IMG/VR virus record: IMGVR_UViG_3300044547_000682
Coordinates: 1-35,273 of that record
Reading direction: 5' to 3' (one strand)
DNA length: 35,273 bases
Origin: a virus
Position numbers and translations under genes: made by a program. Numbering within the stretch: the stretch's first letter is position 1; the number at the start of each line of letters is the position of its first letter. Below are positions 28,787 to 35,273 of the stretch, piece after piece. Under the pieces are notes generated by a model. That model was not told the origin of the DNA. It made no database searches and saw only the letters and a program-made list of their open reading frames with translations.

Positions 28787-28794
28787 TATTTATA
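28787..28794 (+). promoter_or_regulatory. Candidate promoter: ATATTTATA box
   Basis: TATATTTATAT lies in the 68-nt gap ahead of the 130-aa gene, with the TATTTATA core ending 31 bases before its ATG. It is the same motif as at 6161, 18848 and 29296. No convincing upstream second box is seen. The role is inferred from recurrence. Confidence 0.38.
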
Positions 28795-28825
28795 TTATAT
28801 AAACAAAAATAAATAAAAATTCAAT

Positions 28826-29218
28826 ATGGCATACACATACACTTGGAAATTGAAAAGCCTTAAAAAACAAAATACCGAATTGTTTGAAAATGCAATTGTA
28901 GGTACTCAATGGAGAGTAACGGCAACAGCAGAAGATGGAACAGAAGGTAGTTTTGATGGAGCAACTCCATATAAAGTAGTTGATGCAAACGCTGATGGAT
29001 TTATTGATTATCAAGACTTATCAGAAGATATTGTTCTTGGTTGGATTAAAAATACTGTAAGTGGTTCAGCAAGTACAAACTATTGGCCTCATATATCAGA
29101 GCAAATCCAAAAGCAAATAGATACTAAACGTAATGTTATTCTTGAAGTTAATGATTCGGATTTCCCATGGTCACCAACTTCTGGTAGTACGGCACCTGGA
29201 TCACCCGCTCCACTTTAG
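28826..29218 (+). CDS. Unknown 130-aa protein with an EF-hand-like loop
   Basis: The product is 130 aa, MAYTYTWKLKSLKKQN at the start. The N-terminal part (WRVTATAEDGTEGSFDGATPYKV) resembles short conserved proteins of marine T4-like phages of unknown function. Residues 53-64, DANADGFIDYQD, match the canonical calcium-binding loop D-x-N-x-D-G-x-I-x-x-x-D. A second loop, as found in paired EF-hands or dockerins, is not present. The C-terminus is rich in Pro, Ser and Gly and may be disordered. It stands alone between a candidate promoter and a long hairpin. Function unknown; binding of calcium is inferred from the loop only. Confidence 0.75.
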   Translation: MAYTYTWKLKSLKKQNTELFENAIVGTQWRVTATAEDGTEGSFDGATPYKVVDANADGFIDYQDLSEDIVLGWIKNTVSGSASTNYWPHISEQIQKQIDTKRNVILEVNDSDFPWSPTSGSTAPGSPAPL

Positions 29219-29240
29219 TTTATAGTAAAAAAATAATATT

Positions 29241-29290
29241 AAAATGTCCAAAGCACTTATTTATAAAGAAATTTGTGTTTTGGACATTTT
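29241..29290 (+). terminator. Long hairpin before the tail sheath gene (possible terminator)
   Basis: The arms 29241-29256 and 29275-29290 pair over 16 bp with one G-T wobble (AAAATGTCCAAAGCAC with GTGTTTTGGACATTTT). The loop is 18 nt. The flanks are A-rich on the left and T-rich on the right, so it could terminate in both directions, although the T tract on the + strand lies inside the stem and is broken by C at 29291. The loop holds another TATTTATA (29258-29265). An RNA-processing or attenuation role is an alternative. Confidence 0.65.
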
Positions 29291-29295
29291 CTTTA

Positions 29296-29303
29296 TATTT
29301 ATA
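29296..29303 (+). promoter_or_regulatory. Candidate promoter for the tail sheath gene: ATATTTATA box
   Basis: TATATTTATAT sits directly after the hairpin ending at 29290, with its core ending 57 bases before the sheath ATG. Terminator followed by promoter is the arrangement expected for a unit boundary. The longer leader (57 nt, against 20-31 elsewhere) stands out and may allow strong translation of the abundant sheath protein. The role is inferred. Confidence 0.4.
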
Positions 29304-29360
29304 TGTGTAATTTTGGTATAATTCCAAAACTACATTTAAAATAATAATTGAAGAAATAAA

Positions 29361-31682
29361 ATGGCAGAAAGAATTGTATCACCTGGCGTATTCACAAGAG
29401 AAAACGATTTATCATTCTTACCTCAAGGGGTTGGTGAAATCGGCGCCGCATTCATAGGACCTCTAAAAGAAGGACCTTCATTCATACCTACAATAGTAAG
29501 AACACAATCTGATTTCGAAGAAGTATTCGGAAAGGTTGATGGTACTTATTATACTGAGTATGCTGTACAAAACTATTTAAGAGAAGCTGGTCAAGCAACT
29601 GTAATAAGAGTTGGCGGTACTGGTGGATACACACAAGCAGCACCTTTAGCAATTTTGGCTAGTGGTAGTTTGTTTGGACAAAAAATAGTAGGTGTATTAC
29701 ATAGTACATTAAATGGTCTTAGTTACCAAGCAATTCCATCAACTGCAAGTATTGTTGATACAATCGGTAGTGGTTCATTTACTATTAAAGGTAATGAATA
29801 CAATGGAACAACTGGTATTGCAGCATCAATATTACCATCCGCTACAAATGATTTAGCAGATGTATTTGGTGAATCACCATTTGGAGCTAAAAATGCATAC
29901 GCTTACAAATATTTTGAAAAATTAGCATCTACATTTACACATGGTGGAGTTTCTGGACTTATATTACCAGCACAAAACTATACACAAGACGCAACAGCTG
30001 CAGAAACTCCAATTATTAAATCTCAATTAATTAGTGGTGATAGATATAGCTTATTTAAGTTTGTAACTTTAGGTGATGGTACAAATTATAATCATAAATT
30101 TAAAGTAGCTATTTCAAATGTTAAAGCAGCTGGTGAAGATGGAGCAACTGATTATTCTACATTTACTGTAACTGTTAGAAGATTTGATGATACTGATAAG
30201 AGAAAAGTTGTATTTGAAACATTTGCAAACGTAAACTTAGACGCAGCTTCTTCTAACTATATTGGTAGAAGAATTGGTGATAGATATTATACAATAGATA
30301 ATGATGGTAAAATTACCGAAAATGGTGATTACTCAAATCGTTCTAAATATATAAGAGTAGTTGTAAACGATGTAAACGAAGGAATTGCAGGACCTGGTTC
30401 TTATCCAATTTCAGCAGCACCATTCGGACATGCAGCTTACAATAACCCAATCAAAACAAATAATACAACTCAAGATTCATATGTACCTGCAGTAACGTAT
30501 CAAACTGGTTCAGCTAATAATACAGCTGGTTCACCAATATACTATGGTGGTTTCGATTTTGAAACAACTGGTGTGGCTATGGATAATCGTATGTATTTAG
30601 CACCTATTCCTGTTGGAGTTACTGTTGGAGCAAACGTTGATTTCGCATTTGATTCTCAATTAACTTATCAAATGACTGGTTCTAACTCTGTAGATATGAG
30701 TAAGAGACAATTTATGTTAGGTTTCCAATATGGATTTGATGGTATGAACCCAACAACTAAGATTAACTTAGGAGCTGATATGGTACAAGCAAATTCGCAA
30801 GGTATGGATTTATCAACTTCAGTATCAAATGGTACTTTAGGATATTTCAAAGCAATTAACGCTATCTCTAACGCAGATGAATATGATATCAATATGGTTA
30901 TCACACCGGGTATCATCAGAAGCTTACACCCTTCAGTTACTACAAAAGTAATTGATATGGTTGAAGATAGACAAGATTGTTTCTATATCGCTGACTTTAC
31001 CGAAATTGGAGCATCTATTTCTGAAGTAACAGCGCAAGCAAATTCAGTAGATTCTAACTATGTTGGAACTTACTATCCTTGGGTTAAAACAATTGACACA
31101 AACACTAATAAGATATTATCAGTACCTCCTTCAGTATTACTGCCGGCTGTATTCGCTAGTAACGATAGATTAGCAGCAGAATGGTTTGCACCTGCTGGTT
31201 TAAATAGAGGTGGTATCACTGGAGCAATAAGTGTATTAAATAGATTAACACACGCTGAAAGAGATACTCTTTATGAAAACAAAGTAAACCCAATCGCTTC
31301 TTTCCCTGGACAAGGTATCGTAGCATTCGGACAAAAAACATTACAAGATAAGGCTTCAGCATTAGATAGAATCAATGTAAGAAGATTATTAATTGTATTG
31401 AAGAAGTTTATCGCATCTACATCTCGTTATTTAGTATTCGAACAAAATACTGCAACAACTAGACAAAGATTCTTAAACACTGTTAATCCATACTTAGAGG
31501 CTGTACAGCAAAGACAAGGTTTGTACGCATTCAAAGTTGTAATGGATGAAAGTAACAATACACCGGATGTGATTGATAGAAACATATTGGCTGGACAAAT
31601 TTTCTTACAACCTGCTAAGACGGCGGAATTTATCGTAATAGATTTCAACATCTTACCAACTGGAGCAAGTTTCTCAGCATAA
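29361..31682 (+). CDS. Contractile tail sheath protein (T4 gp18-like)
   Basis: The product is 773 aa, longer than T4 gp18 (659 aa). The N-terminus (MAERIVSPGVFTREND, then GEIGAAFIGPLKEGPSFIP and TQSDFEEVFG) and the C-terminal half are typical of the sheath family: LNRGGITGAISVLNRLTHAERDTLYENKVNPIA, then ALDRINVRRLLIVLKKFI, then FEQNTATTRQRFLNTVNPYLE, and a final ILAGQIFLQPAKTAEFIVIDF. Residues ~120-480 are less conserved and probably form the outer domain. Sheath subunits stack around the tube and contract to drive it through the host envelope. The start follows GAAGAAATAAA, a weak purine-rich leader. The next gene is the matching tail tube. Confidence 0.97.
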   Translation: MAERIVSPGVFTRENDLSFLPQGVGEIGAAFIGPLKEGPSFIPTIVRTQSDFEEVFGKVDGTYYTEYAVQNYLREAGQATVIRVGGTGGYTQAAPLAILASGSLFGQKIVGVLHSTLNGLSYQAIPSTASIVDTIGSGSFTIKGNEYNGTTGIAASILPSATNDLADVFGESPFGAKNAYAYKYFEKLASTFTHGGVSGLILPAQNYTQDATAAETPIIKSQLISGDRYSLFKFVTLGDGTNYNHKFKVAISNVKAAGEDGATDYSTFTVTVRRFDDTDKRKVVFETFANVNLDAASSNYIGRRIGDRYYTIDNDGKITENGDYSNRSKYIRVVVNDVNEGIAGPGSYPISAAPFGHAAYNNPIKTNNTTQDSYVPAVTYQTGSANNTAGSPIYYGGFDFETTGVAMDNRMYLAPIPVGVTVGANVDFAFDSQLTYQMTGSNSVDMSKRQFMLGFQYGFDGMNPTTKINLGADMVQANSQGMDLSTSVSNGTLGYFKAINAISNADEYDINMVITPGIIRSLHPSVTTKVIDMVEDRQDCFYIADFTEIGASISEVTAQANSVDSNYVGTYYPWVKTIDTNTNKILSVPPSVLLPAVFASNDRLAAEWFAPAGLNRGGITGAISVLNRLTHAERDTLYENKVNPIASFPGQGIVAFGQKTLQDKASALDRINVRRLLIVLKKFIASTSRYLVFEQNTATTRQRFLNTVNPYLEAVQQRQGLYAFKVVMDESNNTPDVIDRNILAGQIFLQPAKTAEFIVIDFNILPTGASFSA

Positions 31683-31702
31683 TATGAAAATAAACAAAAT
31701 TA

Positions 31703-31711
31703 ATATTTATT
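31703..31711 (+). promoter_or_regulatory. Weak candidate promoter before the tail tube gene
   Basis: ATATTTATT (31703-31711) differs at the last base from the ATATTTATA motif seen ahead of other units and ends 23 bases before the tube ATG. No terminator separates sheath and tube, so this could be a secondary promoter for the very abundant tube protein or simply AT-rich spacer. Confidence 0.22.
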
Positions 31712-31734
31712 AATACAAATAAAAGGAATACAAA

Positions 31735-32223
31735 ATGGCAGAAATATTAGAATTCGATAAAATGTTCTATACGAACTTCGAACCAAAGATGAAGAATCGC
31801 TATGTAATGGAAATTGATGGCATTCAGTCTTACTTAGTTAAAGCAGCAGCTAGACCTACAATTCAATTTGAGGTAATAACTTTAGACCATATCAACGTAA
31901 AAAGAAAGTTGAAAGGTAAAGGTGAATGGCAAGATATAACAATCACATTGTTTGACCCAATTGTACCTTCTGGGGCACAATCGGTAATGGAGTGGATTCG
32001 TTTATCACATGAATCTATCACTGGTAGAGATGGATATGCAGATTTCTATAAAAAAGATTTAGATTTCTATATGTTAGGACCAGTTGGTGATAAGATTGAG
32101 CAGTGGAAAATTAAAGGAGCATTCATCTCCCAAGCAAACTTTGGAGATGTATCATTCGATTCTAACGAACCTGCAACAATTGAATTAACATTATCTTACG
32201 ATTACGCAATTCTTGAATTCTAA
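31735..32223 (+). CDS. Tail tube protein (T4 gp19-like)
   Basis: The product is 162 aa, the same size as T4 gp19 (163 aa). Family features: MEIDGIQSYLVKAAARPTI (short strand followed by the A(A)RP motif), then DHINVKRKLKGKGEWQDITITLFDP, then MEWIRLSHESITGRDGYADFYKKD, and the C-terminal ATIELTLSYDYAILEF. Hexamers of this protein stack into the inner tube that the sheath surrounds. AAAAGGA seven bases before the ATG is one of the best Shine-Dalgarno matches in the window, consistent with high expression. A strong hairpin terminator follows the stop. Confidence 0.96.
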   Translation: MAEILEFDKMFYTNFEPKMKNRYVMEIDGIQSYLVKAAARPTIQFEVITLDHINVKRKLKGKGEWQDITITLFDPIVPSGAQSVMEWIRLSHESITGRDGYADFYKKDLDFYMLGPVGDKIEQWKIKGAFISQANFGDVSFDSNEPATIELTLSYDYAILEF

Positions 32224-32244
32224 TCTAAGACTAATAATAAAATT

Positions 32245-32280
32245 AAAGGGATATCATTCAGTTGGTATCCCTTTTTTATT
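32245..32280 (+). terminator. Rho-independent terminator after the tail tube gene
   Basis: AAAGGGATA (32245-32253) pairs with TATCCCTTT (32266-32274), extended inward by a T-G wobble and a C-G pair. The 8-nt loop is followed by a T-rich tail to about 32280. It closes the sheath-tube unit; an ATATTTATA-like box follows at 32302. Confidence 0.88.
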
Positions 32281-32301
32281 TCCAATTTTTTAAAATCTAT
32301 G

Positions 32302-32309
32302 TATTTATA
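32302..32309 (+). promoter_or_regulatory. Candidate promoter: TATTTATA box after the terminator
   Basis: GTATTTATATATAC carries the TATTTATA core 22 bases after the terminator tail and 27 bases before ATG 32337. As at 29296, a terminator is directly followed by this motif and then a gene. The role is inferred. Confidence 0.4.
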
Positions 32310-32336
32310 TATACAAACTTAAAAACAATTAATGTT

Positions 32337-33158
32337 ATGGCAGAAATGGCAAATGTGGAAAATTTACAATCACAACCTGTAAGTGCACCACCAAAAAGAG
32401 AATTTGAATTCCCAACGGAAACAATTGAATTACCTTCTCAAGGATTAGTTTATCCTGAAGGACACCCACTAAGAAAAGGTAGTGTAGAATTAAAATATAT
32501 GACAGCTAGAGAGGAAGATATCCTTGCATCTCAAAACCTTATCAAAAAAGGAGTTGTTTTGGATAGATTATTTGAATCGGTTGTTGTTGAGCCAGGTATA
32601 AATTGTGAAGATATTTATACTGGAGATAAAAACGCAATTCTTTTAGCAACTCGTATTTTAGGATATGGAGCTGACTATGCAGTTGAAATTACTGACCCTT
32701 TTAGTGGAGAAAAACAAGAAGTAACTATTGATTTATCTGCAATCCAAACCAAAGAAGTTGATTTTTCTAAATTAAATAGTAAAAATAGATATGAATTTAC
32801 ACTACCTTCAAATGGTAAAAACATTGAATTTAAATTATTAACGCATAAAGATGAAGTTGATATTGCAAAAGAAATTCAAGCACTAGAAAGATTAAATAAA
32901 AATTCAGCATTAGCATCCGATGTTACAACTAGATTTAGATATATGATTACTGCGGTTGATGGTAATTCTGATAGAGGTTTCATCAATAGATGGGTACAAA
33001 ATAATTTCTTAGCTAGAGATACAAAAGCATTTAGAACATATGTTAAGGATATTAGTCCTGATATGGATATGAGATTTGTATTTACATCAGAAATAACAGG
33101 TGAATCGGAGGCGCTAGATATCCCATTTGGGATAAACTTTTTTTACCCTACCAACTAA
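32337..33158 (+). CDS. T4 gp26-like baseplate / tail assembly protein
   Basis: I start it at ATG 32337 (MAEMANVENL, 273 aa). A TTG 75 nt further upstream in the same frame would put the start inside the terminator hairpin and add an unconserved hydrophobic stretch. Residues about 25-90 have the family signature: TIELPSQGLVYPEGHPLRKG, then ELKYMTAREEDILASQNLI, then KGVVLDRLFESVV. This matches the T4 baseplate protein family (gp26, Pfam T4_baseplate), which in related phages sits where a tail assembly chaperone is expected. The position between the tail tube and the tape measure supports that reading. The end overlaps a second frame beginning at the run of seven T (33138-33144), discussed as a probable frameshift. 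Confidence 0.87.
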   Translation: MAEMANVENLQSQPVSAPPKREFEFPTETIELPSQGLVYPEGHPLRKGSVELKYMTAREEDILASQNLIKKGVVLDRLFESVVVEPGINCEDIYTGDKNAILLATRILGYGADYAVEITDPFSGEKQEVTIDLSAIQTKEVDFSKLNSKNRYEFTLPSNGKNIEFKLLTHKDEVDIAKEIQALERLNKNSALASDVTTRFRYMITAVDGNSDRGFINRWVQNNFLARDTKAFRTYVKDISPDMDMRFVFTSEITGESEALDIPFGINFFYPTN

Positions 33159-33357
33159 TTACAAAGTACAACTCCATACTCAAATTTGGGAAATGGTACA
33201 TTATGGTAATGGGTTTACTTGGTCTGATGTTTATTTTATGCCAATACATCTTAGAAACTTTTATTTTAAACAATTAGTTGATTTTAAGAAAAAAGAAGCA
33301 GAGGAGAATAAAAAAGCACAATCAAAAGCAAGAATACCAAAAGTGAGGACACGATAA
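33145..33357 (+). CDS. Second-frame extension of the tail assembly chaperone (frameshift product or small gene)
   Basis: This frame is +1 relative to the gp26-like gene, open from 33136 and ending at TAA 33355-33357. It reads TLPTNYKVQLHTQIWEMVHY, then GNGFTWSDVYFMPIHLRNFY, then FKQLVDFKKKEAEEN. The part W(S/x)DVYxMPxxLRxFYxK followed by a lysine-rich tail resembles the short second product of tail assembly chaperones in T4-like environmental phages, as I remember them. Coding-like sequence begins well before the first ATG (33193, which would give 54 aa), so entry by shifting at the T run is favoured. The fusion would be 269 plus 70 residues, 339 aa. Independent start at 33193 or a T-run sequencing error are alternatives. 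Confidence 0.68.
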   Translation, partial: TLPTNYKVQLHTQIWEMVHYGNGFTWSDVYFMPIHLRNFYFKQLVDFKKKEAEENKKAQSKARIPKVRTR

Positions 33358-33371
33358 TCCTCACTTTTTTA
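33339..33371 (+). terminator. Rho-independent terminator after the chaperone
   Basis: AAAAGTGAGGA (33339-33349) pairs with TCCTCACTTTT (33358-33368), 8-nt loop, with the T tract running to 33370. The last codons and stop (33355-33357) of the second-frame product lie inside the hairpin, a compact arrangement that also supports this being the true 3' end of that product. Confidence 0.88.
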
Positions 33372-33379
33372 TTATACAA

Positions 33380-33397
33380 TATTTATACAATATAAAT
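33380..33397 (+). promoter_or_regulatory. Candidate promoter: TATTTATA box within an inverted repeat
   Basis: TATTTATA at 33380-33387 ends 20 bases before ATG 33408, nine bases after the terminator tail. It overlaps a perfect inverted repeat, ATTTATA-caa-TATAAAT (33381-33397). The terminator, motif, gene order is the third of its kind in the window (compare 29296 and 32302). Confidence 0.4.
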
Positions 33398-33407
33398 GTG
33401 AATTACC

Positions 33408-33617
33408 ATGTCAACTAACAAAAAACAAATAAAAGAAGGTATATTTGATGCTGCAGATAGATTTGTAGCTAACTTCTTTGATAACTTAAGTAAAGGAGCA
33501 GCTGATACTATTATAAAGAAGGCTGAAAAAGCAAAATTACCTCCTGATGCAATCGCACATATGAAGAAGATGGAAAAGGATGCAATTGAATTTAGAAAAT
33601 TCATGAAAGATTTGTAA
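33408..33617 (+). CDS. Small unknown protein preceding the tape measure (69 aa)
   Basis: The product is 69 aa (MSTNKKQIKEGIFDAADRFV), charged and probably all helical, with a Lys-rich C-terminus (HMKKMEKDAIEFRKFMKDL). It begins the unit that continues into the tape measure gene, 11 nt after its stop. I do not recognise a family. A small helper acting with the tape measure or tail chaperone is possible by position only. An antisense frame across the same interval is a shadow. Confidence 0.75.
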   Translation: MSTNKKQIKEGIFDAADRFVANFFDNLSKGAADTIIKKAEKAKLPPDAIAHMKKMEKDAIEFRKFMKDL

Positions 33618-33628
33618 ATCAATTATAA

Positions 33629-35273
33629 GTGGCAGATAGCATATTACAATTTAATGATGATTCTACTAAAAATGTATCCGATAGAATACGTTTGATGAAA
33701 GAAGCTGTCAAAATAGCAAGACAGCAAGAAACACTCACGGATGCAGAATTAGCAAAATTAAGACAAATTGAAGCGTTAGAAGTAAAACTTTTGAATTATC
33801 AAAAGAAAAAATTAGAAAACGCAAGAACCTACGATAAAAAACAATTATCGATGGTGGCATCATCTGCCGGAGAATTAGCAAATTTAGAATCAATAAGTGA
33901 TATTTACAGAAACTTAACTAGTGCACAATCACTAAGTTTGAGAATGGGAACTTTATCTTTAAAGTCCTCACTAGCTGCTGAAAATGCAGATGCATCCAAA
34001 TATGAATTGGTAGAAGGTATATTAGGTGAAACGGCTAAATTAAATAACTTACAACAAAAGTTGGCAGAAACCGGCCCAGAAGATGTAGAGGCACAAAAAT
34101 CTATAAGAGCTCAATATGATGCACAAGTTGATGCAATTAGACAGCGTGTGGCTGAAGCAAGGGCTAGTGGAGATTTAACTGCTGACCAGGTAACACATTT
34201 TGATAAAATAATAGAGAGACAGGCTAAAAATTTAAGTATAGCAGAGCAATATGCAACAGTTAGTAGTAAATCTAAAGAAATAGTACAAGGACAGATTGAT
34301 GCATATAAAGCAGTTGAAAAAACCATAAGAGGTATTATTGGAACTGCTAAACTATTGTTTAGTAGTTGGAGAGGATTTGTGGGAGGTACACTTATAGCTG
34401 CTGGTATGGCTGCTGAAAAATTAGGAGCAACTGTTAGAGCAATGGGTGGCTATATGGGAGGGGTTACATTTTCAACCACAGCATTGGGATTGGTATTTAA
34501 GGATGCACAGGGTGTTGCTGAAGGATTAAATGCTGAGTTGGGTGGTATGAGTGATGTAACATTCCAAACTCAACTCAATACCAACTTAATGGCTACTAAT
34601 ATGGGTATTAGTGGACAGGAAGCAGCTTCATTGACTGGTAACTTTGCTAGATTGAATGGCAACTCTACATCAATAGCCGCTGATATGGCTGAGAGTACAA
34701 AGCAATTAGCAAAATCAAAGGGAGTAATGCCATCCGCTGTAATGAAAGATGTTGCTAAATCATCAAAAGCATTTGCTGAATATGGTAAAGATGGTGGAAA
34801 AAATATAGCTGAAGCAGCTGTTGCGGCAGCAAGGTTAGGCGTTAATATGGATAGTCTTACCAAAGTTGCAGACCATTTATTAGATTTTGAATCATCTATC
34901 ACAGATGAATTAGAATTAGGCGCAATGTTGGGAAGAAATATAAATCTTAACAATGCTAGAGATTTAGCATATAGAGGACAGATTGGAGCAGCTGTAAAAG
35001 ACGCATTACATCAATTAGGTGGTATTGATGCATATAATAAAATGGATGTTTTTCAAAAACGTCAAGCAGCAAAAGCATTAGGATTATCAACGGAAGAACT
35101 TGACAAAATGGTTAAGAATCAGGATAAACTTAATGATGATGGTACGTTGCAACTTACTACATTTGAGAGTTGGTCACAATCATTAACAGCATTTGCAACC
35201 GGCCCACTTGGTAGTGTATTGAAAACAATGGGTGGTTTGGTTTTATCTGGTGCACAATTTGGGGGCGCTCTTG
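33629..35273 (+). CDS. Tape measure protein, N-terminal part (3'-truncated by the window edge)
   Basis: The frame opens with GTG 33629 (MADSILQFND); a stop codon lies directly upstream, so this is the furthest possible start, and the next in-frame ATG is at 33695. The frame stays open to the window end, 548 codons. Residues ~20-75 are a charged, Glu/Lys/Gln-rich helical stretch, and ~130-225 another. Residues ~230-300 hold hydrophobic segments (GIIGTAKLLFSSWRGFVGGTLIAAG, split by charged residues, then GGVTFSTTALGLVF). Alanine-rich helices follow. This is the pattern of tape measure proteins, which set tail length and may enter the host membrane. Position after tube and chaperone agrees. A particular T4 counterpart is not claimed. 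Confidence 0.85.
   Translation, partial: MADSILQFNDDSTKNVSDRIRLMKEAVKIARQQETLTDAELAKLRQIEALEVKLLNYQKKKLENARTYDKKQLSMVASSAGELANLESISDIYRNLTSAQSLSLRMGTLSLKSSLAAENADASKYELVEGILGETAKLNNLQQKLAETGPEDVEAQKSIRAQYDAQVDAIRQRVAEARASGDLTADQVTHFDKIIERQAKNLSIAEQYATVSSKSKEIVQGQIDAYKAVEKTIRGIIGTAKLLFSSWRGFVGGTLIAAGMAAEKLGATVRAMGGYMGGVTFSTTALGLVFKDAQGVAEGLNAELGGMSDVTFQTQLNTNLMATNMGISGQEAASLTGNFARLNGNSTSIAADMAESTKQLAKSKGVMPSAVMKDVAKSSKAFAEYGKDGGKNIAEAAVAAARLGVNMDSLTKVADHLLDFESSITDELELGAMLGRNINLNNARDLAYRGQIGAAVKDALHQLGGIDAYNKMDVFQKRQAAKALGLSTEELDKMVKNQDKLNDDGTLQLTTFESWSQSLTAFATGPLGSVLKTMGGLVLSGAQFGGAL

Noticed and set aside
28385-29014. Antisense frames of 60-90 codons opposite the two small genes at 28326 and 28826
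   Set aside because: The + strand frames have better leaders, spacing and composition; the antisense frames are shadows.
32262-32336. N-terminal extension of the gp26-like gene from a TTG codon
   Set aside because: It would start inside the terminator hairpin and cover the promoter-like box; the extension is hydrophobic and unlike the family. ATG 32337 (MAEMAN) is preferred.
6141-33397. Reading the TATTTATA boxes as T4 late promoters (TATAAATA) firing leftward
   Set aside because: The T4 box would lie on the strand with no genes. I list the motif as a candidate + strand element of its own.

Overview
The window looks like part of the virion-structure region of a large contractile-tailed phage (myovirus, T4 superfamily, Caudoviricetes), probably from an aquatic environment. 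The evidence is a T4 gp18-type tail sheath, a gp19-type tail tube, a T4 gp26-family baseplate protein, the start of a tape measure, and upstream of these about 29 kb of very large, repeat-built fibre and adhesin genes. Every convincing gene is on the + strand. I see no tRNA, rRNA, CRISPR, IS element, integrase or reverse transcriptase. The DNA is AT-rich apart from two Gly/Thr/Ser-rich arrays. Most genes have A-rich leaders with little or no Shine-Dalgarno sequence. That would fit a Bacteroidota-type host, but this is only a guess.

Layout. (1) Bases 1-6121: the 3' part of a giant repeat protein whose true start lies left of the window, then a 305-aa protein that shares a helical element with it. 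(2) 6189-17465: a 3758-aa fibre with about 25 short beta-type repeats, three cupredoxin-like domains with complete type 1 copper ligand sets, a proline-free collagen-like Gly-X-Y array of about 1160 residues, and a C-terminal tip. (3) 17482-19556: four small genes: a PKD plus BspA-type leucine-rich-repeat protein, a tail fibre assembly chaperone-like protein, a mini fibre repeat protein and a small beta-sandwich protein. (4) 19572-28322: a second giant fibre (2916 aa) with its own Gly-X-Y array (558 residues), 11 FYDxxxTxYY repeats and a C-terminal S74 intramolecular chaperone. (5) 28326-29218: two small genes of unknown role, one with an EF-hand-like loop. (6) 29361-35273: tail sheath, tail tube, a gp26-like chaperone with a likely frameshifted extension, a 69-aa protein, and the N-terminal part of the tape measure.

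How it fits together. The left part would supply adsorption structures, with large fibres, tip modules and two folding helpers (the S74 domain and the APC-like chaperone). The right part would supply the contractile tail. In the tail module the order sheath, tube, chaperone (two frames), tape measure is that of simpler myoviruses, although the proteins themselves look T4-like. Hairpin terminators precede the sheath leader, follow the tube gene, and follow the chaperone. A recurring ATATTTATA motif lies ahead of most putative transcription units and is a candidate phage promoter element.

The observations I rate highest are the three cupredoxin domains inside a fibre, the regularly broken proline-free collagen-like array, the homologous cassette flanks shared by the two giant fibres, and the candidate frameshift between tail tube and tape measure.
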